A DNA stretch of 37,870 nt from Pollutimonas bauzanensis_A (GTDB lineage Bacteria; Pseudomonadota; Gammaproteobacteria; Burkholderiales; Burkholderiaceae_B), in assembly GCF_040393045.1 (NCBI RefSeq), contig NZ_JBEBUX010000021.1, forward strand, positions 1 through 37,870, given 5' to 3'. The notes beneath the pieces are model-generated. The model made no database searches, was not told the DNA's origin, and saw only the letters and a list, made by a program, of their open reading frames with translations. The translations under genes were made by a program, and so were the position numbers. Shown piece after piece: positions 16,297-24,464 of the stretch (position 1 is its first letter; the number at the start of each line of letters is the position of its first letter).

Positions 16297-17508
16297 ATGA
16301 AGCCAAAACAACATCCCTCCAGCAAAGCGCTGCAACGTACTCCCGAACAACGCGATGAACGGCGCGCGCTCATCTACGCCATCTCGATACATGCCGTGCT
16401 GGTTCTGTTCATGGTGTTCGGCTTTATCGCTTCGCCCAGCACCCCCAATCCGGTACAGGTCGAACTCTGGGCCGACGGCACGACGCCCACCGCAGCCGAG
16501 CCCGAAACCGAGCCTGACGCACCTGATGAAGCAGAGCAGCCCACTGAACCGGAAACCCAGCCTGAACCCGAGCCTGAGCCCGCGCCACAACCTGAGCCGG
16601 CCCCCGAGCCAGAGCCAACTCCCGAACCGCCTCCTCCACCCGTTGAAGAGCCGCCAGTAGCACCGCCTCAGCCCGAAGTAGACCCAGAAATCGCCATCGA
16701 CAAGGCGCGTAAAGAACGCGAGCAAAAAGAACAGGCTGAAAAAGCGGCTGCCGAGCAGGCTGCTGCGGAAAAAGCCGCTGCTGAAAAGGCTGCTGCTGTG
16801 AAGGCTGCGGCTGAAAAAGTCGCCATTGAAAAGAAGAAGGCTGAACAAGAAGCTGCCAAGAAGGCCCGGGAAGAAGCTGCGGCCGAACAGCGTGCCAAAG
16901 AACAGGCAGAAAAAGCCGAAGCCGAACAAAAAGCCAAAGCCGCCGCCGCGCAAAAAGCAGCAGCTGAAAAAGCGGTAGCCGAAAAGAAAGCCAAGGAAGC
17001 CGCAGAAAAAGCCAGCGAAGAAAAAGCTGCCGCAGAGAAAAAAGCCGCTGCTGAAAAGAAAGCCGCAGCCGAGAAGAAAGCCAAAGAAGATGCTGCTAAA
17101 AAAGCAGCCGCCGACAAAGCGGCCGCTGCCAAGCGTGACGCGATACGCGCTGCCATGCGCGGCGACGCCCTGGGCGCGGCCGGCATTCCCGGCGGAACCG
17201 CTGACCGCAATCAGTCCGGCGGCGGCGGAACCGATAACGGCTACGCTTCGAAGGTCAGGGCTTGCATACGACCGCGCGTCATTTTCAATGTCCCGCCGCG
17301 TCAAGGTCGATCCAACCCGACAGTACAATACAGAGCAAACCTCACATCAGATGGCAAGGTCGAAAAAGTATTAGTAAAAGGCTCTTCCGGCAACTCCCAC
17401 TTTGACGACGCCGTCAAAAAAGGAATTGAAGCATGCTCGCCTTTCCCCAAACCGCCTAGTGGCAAATACCCGTCCTATATCGACGGCGATTACCGAATGT
17501 ACGACTAA
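16297..17508 (+). CDS. tolA: Tol-Pal system protein TolA
   Basis: 403-residue inner-membrane protein that spans the periplasm and passes TolQR energy to Pal and TolB at the outer membrane. Order: cytosolic start, membrane helix (about 24-45), Pro/Glu-rich stretch (about 62-125), long Ala/Lys/Glu-rich helix (about 130-290), and a globular C-terminal domain (about 310-403) with the conserved YASKVRACIRP and a second cysteine in IEACSPFP. A TTG lies one codon earlier (16294); ATG is preferred. The low-complexity middle creates long open frames on the other strand that are not genes. Confidence 0.95.
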   Translation: MKPKQHPSSKALQRTPEQRDERRALIYAISIHAVLVLFMVFGFIASPSTPNPVQVELWADGTTPTAAEPETEPDAPDEAEQPTEPETQPEPEPEPAPQPEPAPEPEPTPEPPPPPVEEPPVAPPQPEVDPEIAIDKARKEREQKEQAEKAAAEQAAAEKAAAEKAAAVKAAAEKVAIEKKKAEQEAAKKAREEAAAEQRAKEQAEKAEAEQKAKAAAAQKAAAEKAVAEKKAKEAAEKASEEKAAAEKKAAAEKKAAAEKKAKEDAAKKAAADKAAAAKRDAIRAAMRGDALGAAGIPGGTADRNQSGGGGTDNGYASKVRACIRPRVIFNVPPRQGRSNPTVQYRANLTSDGKVEKVLVKGSSGNSHFDDAVKKGIEACSPFPKPPSGKYPSYIDGDYRMYD

Positions 17509-17523
17509 CAGGAGATAGTGAAT

Positions 17524-18834
17524 ATGACATACGTCGCTACAGCCAAGACTGCCGCGCCCAGCCCTTGGCGCGCATGGGCCTTCGGAACGCTTGTACTGGC
17601 AGTCAGTCTTGTGGCCGCCCGCCCAGCCGACGCCCAATTGCGCGTCGATATATCAGGAGTTGGCGCCACCCAATATCCTATTGCCACGGCCGATTTCGCC
17701 GGCGACGCACAAGGCAAGGCAATTGCTGAAATCATCCGTGCGGACCTTACACGCTCCGGACAATTCCAGCTGATCAACGCCACCGGCGCAAACCTCAACG
17801 CCGAAAGCACCATCGCCTACGACGAATGGCGCAATAAAGGCGCGGACTATCTGGCCTATGGTTCGGTCACCCAATCGGGTGGCCAATACAACATCAGCTA
17901 TCGCCTGGTCGACTCAGTACGCAAGACCCAGCTGGACGGCGTTGCCTTTGCCGGCACCGAAAAAGAATTGCGCCGGATGTCGCACCAAATAGCCGATCGC
18001 ATTTACGAAAAAATCACGGGTGTGCGCGGTGTCTTTTCCACGCGCATCGCTTATGTGTTGCAAACTGGCAACAACTATGAGTTACAAATTGCAGACGCGG
18101 ACGGGCAAAATCCGCAAGTTATGTTGCGCTCAAAGCAGTCCATCATTTCGCCTTCGTGGTCTCCAGATGGCAAGCGTCTGGCCTACGTAAGTTTCGAAGA
18201 CAACAAGCCTGTGGTGTATGTACAGACCCTGTCTAGCGGGCAACGCGTACCGATTGCCAACTTCAAAGGCAACAATAGCGCCCCCGCCTGGTCGCCTAAC
18301 GGACAGCAGTTGGCAATCGTTCTTTCTCGTGATGGCATTTCCCAAATTTACACCATCAACGCAGACGGATCGGGCCTGCGCCGAGTGATGCGCTCTCCCC
18401 TGATCGACACTGAGCCGCACTACACACCTGACGGCGGCTCGCTGGTTTTCACCAGCGATCGCGGCGGCAGCCCACACATTTATAAAGTGCCGGTCGCTGG
18501 CGGCGATGCACAGCGCATCACCTTCAACGGCAGTTACAATATTTCACCGGCGATATCCCCCGATGCCAATAACCTGGTGTACGTTACACGCAGAGATGGT
18601 GCTTTCCGTATTGCAATACAAAACATGGGGTCTGGATCGGAGCAATTACTGACCGCCGGACCCGATGACGAGTCACCAAGTTTTGCACCGAACGGAATGC
18701 AAATCCTTTATAGTTCTGTACAAGGTGGTCGTAGCGTTTTAGCTGTTACTTCTGTTGATGGCCGAGTCCGCCAAACGTTGTCAGCACTTAACGGAAAAGT
18801 ACGTGAACCCACCTGGGGACCATTTACCAATTAA
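17524..18834 (+). CDS. tolB: Tol-Pal system translocation protein TolB
   Basis: 436-residue periplasmic protein with a signal peptide (about 10-38, ending PADAQ), an N-terminal alpha/beta domain (about 40-165), and a six-bladed beta-propeller (about 175-436). The propeller repeats are visible as SPSWSPDGKRLAYVS, APAWSPNGQQLAIV and SPAISPDANNLVYV. It binds Pal and TolA. AGGAG (17510-17514) is 9 bases before ATG 17524 but only 3 before an alternative GTG at 17518, so ATG is chosen. Confidence 0.96.
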   Translation: MTYVATAKTAAPSPWRAWAFGTLVLAVSLVAARPADAQLRVDISGVGATQYPIATADFAGDAQGKAIAEIIRADLTRSGQFQLINATGANLNAESTIAYDEWRNKGADYLAYGSVTQSGGQYNISYRLVDSVRKTQLDGVAFAGTEKELRRMSHQIADRIYEKITGVRGVFSTRIAYVLQTGNNYELQIADADGQNPQVMLRSKQSIISPSWSPDGKRLAYVSFEDNKPVVYVQTLSSGQRVPIANFKGNNSAPAWSPNGQQLAIVLSRDGISQIYTINADGSGLRRVMRSPLIDTEPHYTPDGGSLVFTSDRGGSPHIYKVPVAGGDAQRITFNGSYNISPAISPDANNLVYVTRRDGAFRIAIQNMGSGSEQLLTAGPDDESPSFAPNGMQILYSSVQGGRSVLAVTSVDGRVRQTLSALNGKVREPTWGPFTN

Positions 18835-18868
18835 TTTTCAGTGTGACTCTTTTTCAAAGGAACTTTAA

Positions 18869-19369
18869 ATGAGCTCGCGCATCGCAAGACGCCTCACAAT
18901 CGCCGCTTTTGTTGCCACGTTGGCAGCATGTAGCTCTGTCCCCCTAGACCAGTCCGGTACAGGCACTGGCACAGGCGGTTCGGATTCGGCCAGCTCGGGG
19001 CAAATCATGGACCCGTTTAATCCGCAAAGCCCGCTCGCTCAACAGCGTTCGGTCTATTTCGATTTCAACAGCTACACAGTCCCTGACCAATACCGCAGCC
19101 TGGTCGAAATGCACTCCACGTACCTCACGGGGCACGGTCAGCAAAAAATTCGCATCGAAGGCAACGCCGATGCTCGTGGCGGATCGGAATATAATCTGGC
19201 CTTGGGCCAGCGCCGCTCCGACGCGGTTGCGCGTATGATGACCCTGCTGGGCGTCAACAGCAACCAGATCGAAGCTATCAGCTTCGGCAAGGAAAAGCCC
19301 AAAGCCATGGGCAGCACCGAAGCCGACTACGCTGAAAACCGTCGTGCAGATATTGTGTATCAGCGCTAA
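18869..19369 (+). CDS. pal: Peptidoglycan-associated lipoprotein Pal
   Basis: 166-residue outer-membrane lipoprotein. The signal peptide ends in the lipobox LAAC with C21 as the acylated residue, a substrate for Lgt. A flexible Gly/Ser linker follows, then an OmpA-type peptidoglycan-binding domain (about 60-166) with YFDFNSYTV and the conserved GNADARGGSEYNLALGQRRS. It anchors the outer membrane to the cell wall and binds TolB. Confidence 0.97.
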   Translation: MSSRIARRLTIAAFVATLAACSSVPLDQSGTGTGTGGSDSASSGQIMDPFNPQSPLAQQRSVYFDFNSYTVPDQYRSLVEMHSTYLTGHGQQKIRIEGNADARGGSEYNLALGQRRSDAVARMMTLLGVNSNQIEAISFGKEKPKAMGSTEADYAENRRADIVYQR

Positions 19370-19390
19370 TATCTGATCACTTAGACTGTA

Positions 19391-19426
19391 ACGCCGTGGC
19401 GGCATTCCGCCGCGGCGTTTTTATTT
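19391..19426 (+). terminator. Intrinsic terminator between pal and cpoB
   Basis: A 12-base stem ACGCCGTGGCGG / CCGCCGCGGCGT (one G-T pair) with a CATT loop is followed by TTTTTATTT. It is a strong classical terminator placed inside the tol-pal gene run. Confidence 0.88.
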
Positions 19427-19441
19427 GAACGGAACACCAAA

Positions 19442-20134
19442 ATGAGCGTTTATTCCCTGCCCTTGCGCGCCACTGTACTGGCAACGGCTCTGTCTTTATC
19501 GGCCATGTTTGCCGCGCCGGCGCTAGCCTTTTCCGACGACGAGGCCCGCCGCGCGATTCTCGAACTACGCGAACAGATCAAACAGATCAACGAACAGAAT
19601 AGGCAAGCCCGCATGCAGCTGGCTGATCAACTGGAAACCATGCAGCATGAAATGGCCAGCATGCGCGGGCAGATGGAAAAACTGAGCTGGCAAGCGGAAA
19701 TGGAAAAACGCTCGACTGAAGATCAGTCTGGCGGCACGGCGTCCACCCAGGTTTCCGACCCTCAGGAACAAGCTGCCTACGACGCGTCGATGGGGCTGTT
19801 CCGCAGCGGAAAATACAAAGAAGCGGCAGGATCTCTAGCCACTTTCATTCAAACCTATCCAACCAGCACCCTGATTCCTGAAGCCCGCTTTTATCGCGGC
19901 AGCAGCTTATACGCCAGCAAAGATTTCAAGGGTTCGATTCAAGGCCTGCAAGGCATGATCAAAGCGGCGCCTGATGATCCTCGCGCCCCTGATGCGCTGC
20001 TTGTCATCGCAGCCAGCCAGATCGAGCTCAACGACATGGCCGGCGCCAAAGCCAGCCTGCAAAAAATCGTCAAGGATTATCCTCAGGCCTCGGCGGCGGA
20101 AACAGCCAAGAGCCGCCTCAAGCTCCTGCAGTAA
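19442..20134 (+). CDS. cpoB: Cell division coordinator CpoB (YbgF)
   Basis: 230-residue periplasmic protein that links Tol-Pal action with peptidoglycan synthesis during division. Signal peptide (about 1-29, ending PALA), a trimer-forming coiled coil (about 33-80), a Gly/Thr/Ser linker, and TPR-like repeats (about 110-230) with AAYDASMGLFRSGKYKEAAG and IPEARFYRGSSLY. It lies downstream of the terminator at 19391, so part of its expression depends on read-through or an unseen promoter. Its stop overlaps the next start as TAATG. Confidence 0.94.
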   Translation: MSVYSLPLRATVLATALSLSAMFAAPALAFSDDEARRAILELREQIKQINEQNRQARMQLADQLETMQHEMASMRGQMEKLSWQAEMEKRSTEDQSGGTASTQVSDPQEQAAYDASMGLFRSGKYKEAAGSLATFIQTYPTSTLIPEARFYRGSSLYASKDFKGSIQGLQGMIKAAPDDPRAPDALLVIAASQIELNDMAGAKASLQKIVKDYPQASAAETAKSRLKLLQ

Positions 20135-21180
20135 TGCCGGCAGGGGCGCAGGCCAGCACCATTGCCTACGAGCGTGCCTGGCGTCAAAGAAAGCGTTTCC
20201 TGACGCTATTGCTGGCCGCCATCTTTATCCTGGTATGCGTCGATCTGGCGCTGGGACCAGCTAATCTGCAATGGACCGCCCTTTGGCAAACCTTGCTGGA
20301 TGGTCCCTCCGCCGACCCCACCCTGGAAGCCATTGTGTGGCAGATACGACTGCCACAGGCCCTGATGGCCGTGGCAGTGGGCGCCTCGTTGGGGCTGGCC
20401 GGGGCTGAAATGCAAACAGTGCTCAATAACCCGCTGGCGAGCCCTTTCACACTGGGGGTATCGTCCGCAGCAGCCCTGGGCGCCGCCCTGACCCTGGTGT
20501 TCAATTGGCACTTGCCTTTCATACCCGTGCAGTACACATTAGTGCTGAACGCTTTTATCCTGGCATTGCTTTGCACTTTGCTGCTGGACGCCGTCGCCCG
20601 CCAGGCCCGTATCGGTACTGCAGGTATCGTATTGTTCGGCATTGCCTTGGTATTTACCTTCAACGCCCTGCTCTCGCTGGTACAGCTGCTGGCCAACGCC
20701 GCCGCACTGCAGGACCTTGTCTTCTGGATGATGGGAAGCCTGGAGCGCAGTGACTGGACCAAGCTGGGCATGATGACCGCCGCCTTGCTTGCGGTCTTGC
20801 CGTTTGCCTTACGCAACGCCTGGCAATTGACCGCTTTGCGGTTCGGCGATGACCGTGCGGCCAGCTTTGGAGTGGATGCCAGGCGCATTCGACGCGGCGC
20901 CCTGTTGCGTGTCAGCGTCCTGGCCGCGCTTGCGGTCTCGCTAGTAGGGGTTATCGGCTTTATAGGGCTGATCGCGCCGCATATCGCCCGCAAGCTTTGG
21001 GGTGAGGACCATAGGTGGTACCTGCCCGCCAGCGCCTGCATAGGCAGCGCCATCCTTATCTGTGCGTCGGTCGTCGCAAAACTGATCAGCAGCCATATCA
21101 TCATACCCGTCGGCATCGTTACCACGCTCGTGGGCATACCTTTTTTCATCATCGCGCTGATGCGGCGCACAGTGCAATAA
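20134..21180 (+). CDS. FecCD-family ABC transporter permease
   Basis: 348-residue inner-membrane permease with about ten membrane segments, of the iron-siderophore/heme/cobalamin (BtuC/FecCD/FhuB) family. Typical segments are IRLPQALMAVAVGASLGLAG, NNPLASPFTLGVSSAAALGA and, near the C terminus, VGVIGFIGLIAPHIARKLWG, which contacts the ATPase. The start overlaps the cpoB stop (TAATG), an unusual coupling between Tol-Pal and an importer. The ATPase follows 3 bases later. No periplasmic binding-protein gene is nearby, so the substrate is not evident. Confidence 0.92.
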   Translation: MPAGAQASTIAYERAWRQRKRFLTLLLAAIFILVCVDLALGPANLQWTALWQTLLDGPSADPTLEAIVWQIRLPQALMAVAVGASLGLAGAEMQTVLNNPLASPFTLGVSSAAALGAALTLVFNWHLPFIPVQYTLVLNAFILALLCTLLLDAVARQARIGTAGIVLFGIALVFTFNALLSLVQLLANAAALQDLVFWMMGSLERSDWTKLGMMTAALLAVLPFALRNAWQLTALRFGDDRAASFGVDARRIRRGALLRVSVLAALAVSLVGVIGFIGLIAPHIARKLWGEDHRWYLPASACIGSAILICASVVAKLISSHIIIPVGIVTTLVGIPFFIIALMRRTVQ

Positions 21181-21183
21181 GCC

Positions 21184-21981
21184 ATGACACTGGAATCTGC
21201 CAATACCCTGCTTGAAGTGCGCGGCCTGTCATGCACACTGGGCGCCAATCAGGTGCTGAACGCCGTGACACTACCATCGCTGCATGGCGGACAGTTGACG
21301 GCACTGCTGGGCCGCAACGGTAGCGGTAAATCGACATTACTCAGAAGTATCGCAGGGCTGGCGCCGGCTCGCGCAGACGCCCTGATGCTGGACAACATTA
21401 ACTTGACGCCGCTTACCGCCCGTACACGAGCGGAGAAAATGCGCTTCTTGCCGCAAAGCCTGCCCGACTTCGTCCACCTGACAGCGACAGAGGCCGTCCT
21501 GGTGGCGCTCAAGGCGCGAGCGGCGGTCAATACCACCACTGCCCTGTCGAAGGTGGCAGCGATCCTGGACGACCTGGGCATCGGCCACCTGGGCGCACAG
21601 TATCTGGATGAACTTTCGGGCGGCCAGAAACAATTGGTCGCCCTGGCTCAGGCCCTGGTGCACGAGCCCACGGTGTTGCTGCTGGATGAACCCTTGGCTT
21701 CACTGGATCTGAATTATCAGCACCATGTAATGCAATTGCTGCAGACCCTGGCGCGTACACGTGGCCTGTTGATTATTATCGTCCTGCACGACCTGAACAT
21801 TGCATTGCGTTATGCCAACTTCGCTCTGTTATTGCACGATGGCGCCTTGCTGGCCAGCGGAGAGCCGCATACCGTGATTACGCCCGCTAACCTGGCACAG
21901 GCATTTCTGGTCAAGGCGCGTCTTGAATGCAGCGGGCCCGGCTATTCCAACGTTGTCGTCGACGACCTGATACAACTCTGA
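21184..21981 (+). CDS. ABC transporter ATPase, FecE/FhuC-like
   Basis: 265-residue ATPase of a siderophore/heme/cobalamin-type importer. Walker A GRNGSGKST is at 43-51, the Q-loop is in FLPQSLPD, the signature is ELSGGQKQ and Walker B VLLLDEPLASLD, followed by the D-loop and the switch histidine in LHDLNIALRYA. It pairs with the permease 3 bases upstream. An alpha/beta hydrolase starts 8 bases after its stop. Confidence 0.92.
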   Translation: MTLESANTLLEVRGLSCTLGANQVLNAVTLPSLHGGQLTALLGRNGSGKSTLLRSIAGLAPARADALMLDNINLTPLTARTRAEKMRFLPQSLPDFVHLTATEAVLVALKARAAVNTTTALSKVAAILDDLGIGHLGAQYLDELSGGQKQLVALAQALVHEPTVLLLDEPLASLDLNYQHHVMQLLQTLARTRGLLIIIVLHDLNIALRYANFALLLHDGALLASGEPHTVITPANLAQAFLVKARLECSGPGYSNVVVDDLIQL

Positions 21982-21989
21982 GTGCTTCC

Positions 21990-22814
21990 ATGTTGTCTAC
22001 TCACACCCTCGCCCAATACACCGCCGATATCGAAGACTACCCTATTCACTACACCGAAGCGGGCAACGGCGAAATCTTGCTATTGATACACGGCTCGCTT
22101 TGTGACTACCGGTACTGGCGCTGGCAATTGCCCGCGCTAAGCCAGCAATATAGGGTCGTAGCGCCCAGCCTGCGCGGCTTCTGGCCGACCGCTCTCACGG
22201 GCAGGGACAGTGCTTTCAATATCGAACAACATACGAATGACATGGTTGCCTTTAGCCGCCAGTTGGGCGATGGGCAACCTATTCACGTACTCGGGCATTC
22301 GCGAGGGGCGCAAGTTGCAATGGCTTTAGCCTGTGCAGCGCCGGATCTCGTTCGCAGCCTTGTCCTGGCCGATCCTGGCTTTCGCTTTACCTATGAAGCC
22401 GCCGGCTATCCTTTTCCGATAGAAAATGTGGCTGCGCTGCTGGAACGCGGCGAAGTCGAACAGGCCTTGGCCGGATTTATCGATGCAGTGAATGGGGCCG
22501 GCACATGGCGGCAAATGGTGGGCTGGTTCAAGACCATGGTGACCGACAACGCCTACACACTGCTGTCGCAAGCCGAGGAAGCGAACCCGGGTATCAACCT
22601 GGAGCAAGCCAGGCAATTGCAATGCCCAATATTGCTTGTAGGCGGGGCCAACAGCCCGGCCCGGTATGGCAATCGGATAGACATCCTGGCAAACACTTTT
22701 GAGCAGGCTCTACGCATTACGATACCGCTGGCGTCGCATGGCATGAACCTGGCGAATCCTAAAGCGTTCAACCAGGAAGTAAAGGATTTTCTGGCGGCAC
22801 ACGCCGCCAGCTAA
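21990..22814 (+). CDS. Alpha/beta hydrolase
   Basis: 274-residue alpha/beta hydrolase without a signal peptide. The oxyanion-loop HGS is at 34-36, the nucleophile elbow GHSRG at 102-106 gives S104, and the likely catalytic histidine is H250 in SHGMN. The acid normally found after strand 6 is not in its common form (VGGANSPARYG). The start ATG 21990 leads to a normal fold start. It lies 8 bases after the ATPase gene and is likely cotranscribed, so it may process the imported ligand, for example as an esterase. That function is inferred. Its end is only 3 bases from the end of the converging PCuAC gene. Confidence 0.82.
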   Translation: MLSTHTLAQYTADIEDYPIHYTEAGNGEILLLIHGSLCDYRYWRWQLPALSQQYRVVAPSLRGFWPTALTGRDSAFNIEQHTNDMVAFSRQLGDGQPIHVLGHSRGAQVAMALACAAPDLVRSLVLADPGFRFTYEAAGYPFPIENVAALLERGEVEQALAGFIDAVNGAGTWRQMVGWFKTMVTDNAYTLLSQAEEANPGINLEQARQLQCPILLVGGANSPARYGNRIDILANTFEQALRITIPLASHGMNLANPKAFNQEVKDFLAAHAAS

Positions 22815-22817
22815 CCA

Positions 22818-23399
22818 TTAATGCGACATTGGAGCCATGGTGTTTGCAGGCTTGACCTCGCATTCAGCCGTCGCTTTCTCGCCAGTGTCGAACAAGAAGT
22901 CCATGTTGACCTTGCTACCAATGACAGCGGCCTTGGCAGGCTTTTCAAGCATGGCATGATAGCTGCCGGGCTTGAATTCCAGCTGGCCTGCGGCGGGAAT
23001 GACAACGTCATGGGTTGCAGACATTTTGCTCATGCCGTCTTGCTGTGTGGTCTGGTGCAACATGATCATGCCGTAAGCGGCCGAAGACGCACCTTGCAAT
23101 TTGACGTCTTTGCTGGCCCCGTTCTTTACGACAAAATAACCGGCCGAAGGCGCTGGCGCCGGCACGGCACGTATCCAGCAGCTTGAAACCGTTATGGTCG
23201 TCGACATCTTGGCATGACTTACGTCGTGAGCGCCACCCTGTGCTCTATGGTCGGGGCCAGTCTTGCCGTGGTCATGCCCGGCATGGGCAACCAAGATTGC
23301 GGGCTGGCCGGCGGCTGCCAGGTTTGTTCCGGCATGAGCCGACAATGCAAGCGCCATGCTGCCGACAGCCATCAAGCTGGCAATAAGTGTGTTTTTCAT
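22818..23399 (-). CDS. Periplasmic copper chaperone PCu(A)C
   Basis: 193 residues with a signal peptide (about 1-23) and a PCuAC domain (about 68-183). The full copper(I) motif H-x10-M-x21-H-x-M is present as H115, M126, H148 and M150. The family delivers copper to cytochrome c oxidase or to other copper sites. Between signal and domain lies an unusual His-rich insert (H39, H42, H44, H51, H58, H62), and the C terminus carries extra Met and His. It lies 56 bases after the DUF2946 gene on the same strand, so the two probably form a copper operon. Confidence 0.92.
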   Translation of the reverse strand: MKNTLIASLMAVGSMALALSAHAGTNLAAAGQPAILVAHAGHDHGKTGPDHRAQGGAHDVSHAKMSTTITVSSCWIRAVPAPAPSAGYFVVKNGASKDVKLQGASSAAYGMIMLHQTTQQDGMSKMSATHDVVIPAAGQLEFKPGSYHAMLEKPAKAAVIGSKVNMDFLFDTGEKATAECEVKPANTMAPMSH

Positions 23400-23455
23400 G
23401 ATGTTCCTAGAATGCTGTGTGTCTATATACTGAGTATGTATTTCTGGCCTTCCGG

Positions 23456-23866
23456 CTAGGGCAGCAAAGCGGGCGGCGCCCGCGAACCCAAGGGCGGCCC
23501 GCGCACCACCAGTTGGAAGGCGTGGATGGCCACACGCCAGGCAATCGGGCGCGCATTATCGAAAGCCGCAATAATAAACAGTACTGTCCCGAAAAACAGC
23601 AATGCTGTCTGGCCAATGGCTGACCCAAAAGCGCAATCCAGCGCTTGCGGTTCGGCATGGGCTTGAGACTTGTCGAGATCCAGTATTTTTACAACATTGG
23701 CGGACAGCCCCGTAATGCATAAGGTCATCCCCAGCTTGCCGGACTGTACCGATGCTGGCATATAGCCAACAGGAATCATGGCGCGCAGCAGGAACACCAG
23801 CAACAGCACACCCGTAAGGGTGCGCCAGCGAGATCCCAAAAGCGAAAACAAAATGCGCCTGTCCAT
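23456..23866 (-). CDS. DUF2946 family membrane protein
   Basis: 136 residues with hydrophobic segments at about 15-38 and 86-105. The layout is that of DUF2946: an N-terminal LLLVFLLRAMIPVGYMP helix, a soluble middle with two cysteines (in LCITGL and LDCAFG), and an RGPPLGSRAPP tail. Members are often found beside copper genes, and here the PCuAC chaperone follows. A role in copper handling is inferred from this context; the molecular function is unknown. Confidence 0.78.
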   Translation of the reverse strand: MDRRILFSLLGSRWRTLTGVLLLVFLLRAMIPVGYMPASVQSGKLGMTLCITGLSANVVKILDLDKSQAHAEPQALDCAFGSAIGQTALLFFGTVLFIIAAFDNARPIAWRVAIHAFQLVVRGPPLGSRAPPALLP

Positions 23867-23981
23867 GGCAAAGCAGTGTACTACGGCCCCCCAACCCGAC
23901 CCTTGATTGTTCGCAATCCTGAGTCTTGTGGCACACTAGCTGAAAAAGCCTCGGACGCCCTACTCATCTTCTTTACAGACC

Positions 23982-24419
23982 ATGAAACCTACTCAGAAAA
24001 ATACGTCTTCCCGCATTACCGTCGCCGATTTCAATCAATTGCTGGCAGACCAACATCCGTTTGCATCGGTACTGGAAATCGAGGTTGTCGACATTGGATT
24101 CGGGACAGCCGTATTGCGCCTGCCGGACCGCAGTTCGCACCAGCGTCTTGGCGGAATTATCGCCGGCCCCATGCTAATGGGCCTGGCCGATCTGGCGCTG
24201 TATGCGGCCGTTGTGGGCGCCACCGGGAACACGCAGGCTGTCACCGCCAGCCTGAGCATCAACTTTCTGCGAGGCGCGCCCCCTGGCGGCATCCTGGCCC
24301 ACGCCAGCATCCTTAAAACCGGCCGCCTGGTTAGCGGCGACGTACTGCTTGTACCCGCCGCCGGCGGTGATCCCGTGGCACAAGCGATCAGCACATGGTC
24401 CTTGCCGCGTAATACCTGA
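23982..24419 (+). CDS. PaaI-type hotdog thioesterase
   Basis: 145 residues with a single hotdog fold of the PaaI/YiiD type. The central helix region is GGIIAGPMLMGLADLALYAA, followed by the long strands TASLSINFLRGA and GGILAHASILKTGRLV. Such proteins hydrolyse acyl-CoA thioesters; the substrate cannot be told. It stands between the divergent copper genes and a MATE exporter 45 bases downstream. Confidence 0.85.
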   Translation: MKPTQKNTSSRITVADFNQLLADQHPFASVLEIEVVDIGFGTAVLRLPDRSSHQRLGGIIAGPMLMGLADLALYAAVVGATGNTQAVTASLSINFLRGAPPGGILAHASILKTGRLVSGDVLLVPAAGGDPVAQAISTWSLPRNT

Positions 24420-24464
24420 CCCTTGACGGAACAAGCGGCGTATTAATTCTTTCCCTCGGCAAGC

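Noticed and set aside
16285..17328. A 347-codon open frame on the minus strand opposite tolA, rich in Gly, Phe and Leu
   Set aside because: It is a mirror of the Ala/Lys/Glu and Pro/Glu low-complexity codons of tolA, with no domain and no ribosome binding site. tolA on the plus strand is clear.
20184..21248. A 354-codon minus-strand open frame opposite the FecCD permease
   Set aside because: The composition is Ser/Ala/Arg-rich with no domain, and the permease on the other strand has clear membrane and coupling motifs.
21990..22814. The missing acid after strand 6 of the alpha/beta hydrolase as evidence of a dead enzyme
   Set aside because: Related active hydrolases with a GENSP-type segment exist, and the acid can lie elsewhere; Ser and His are present.
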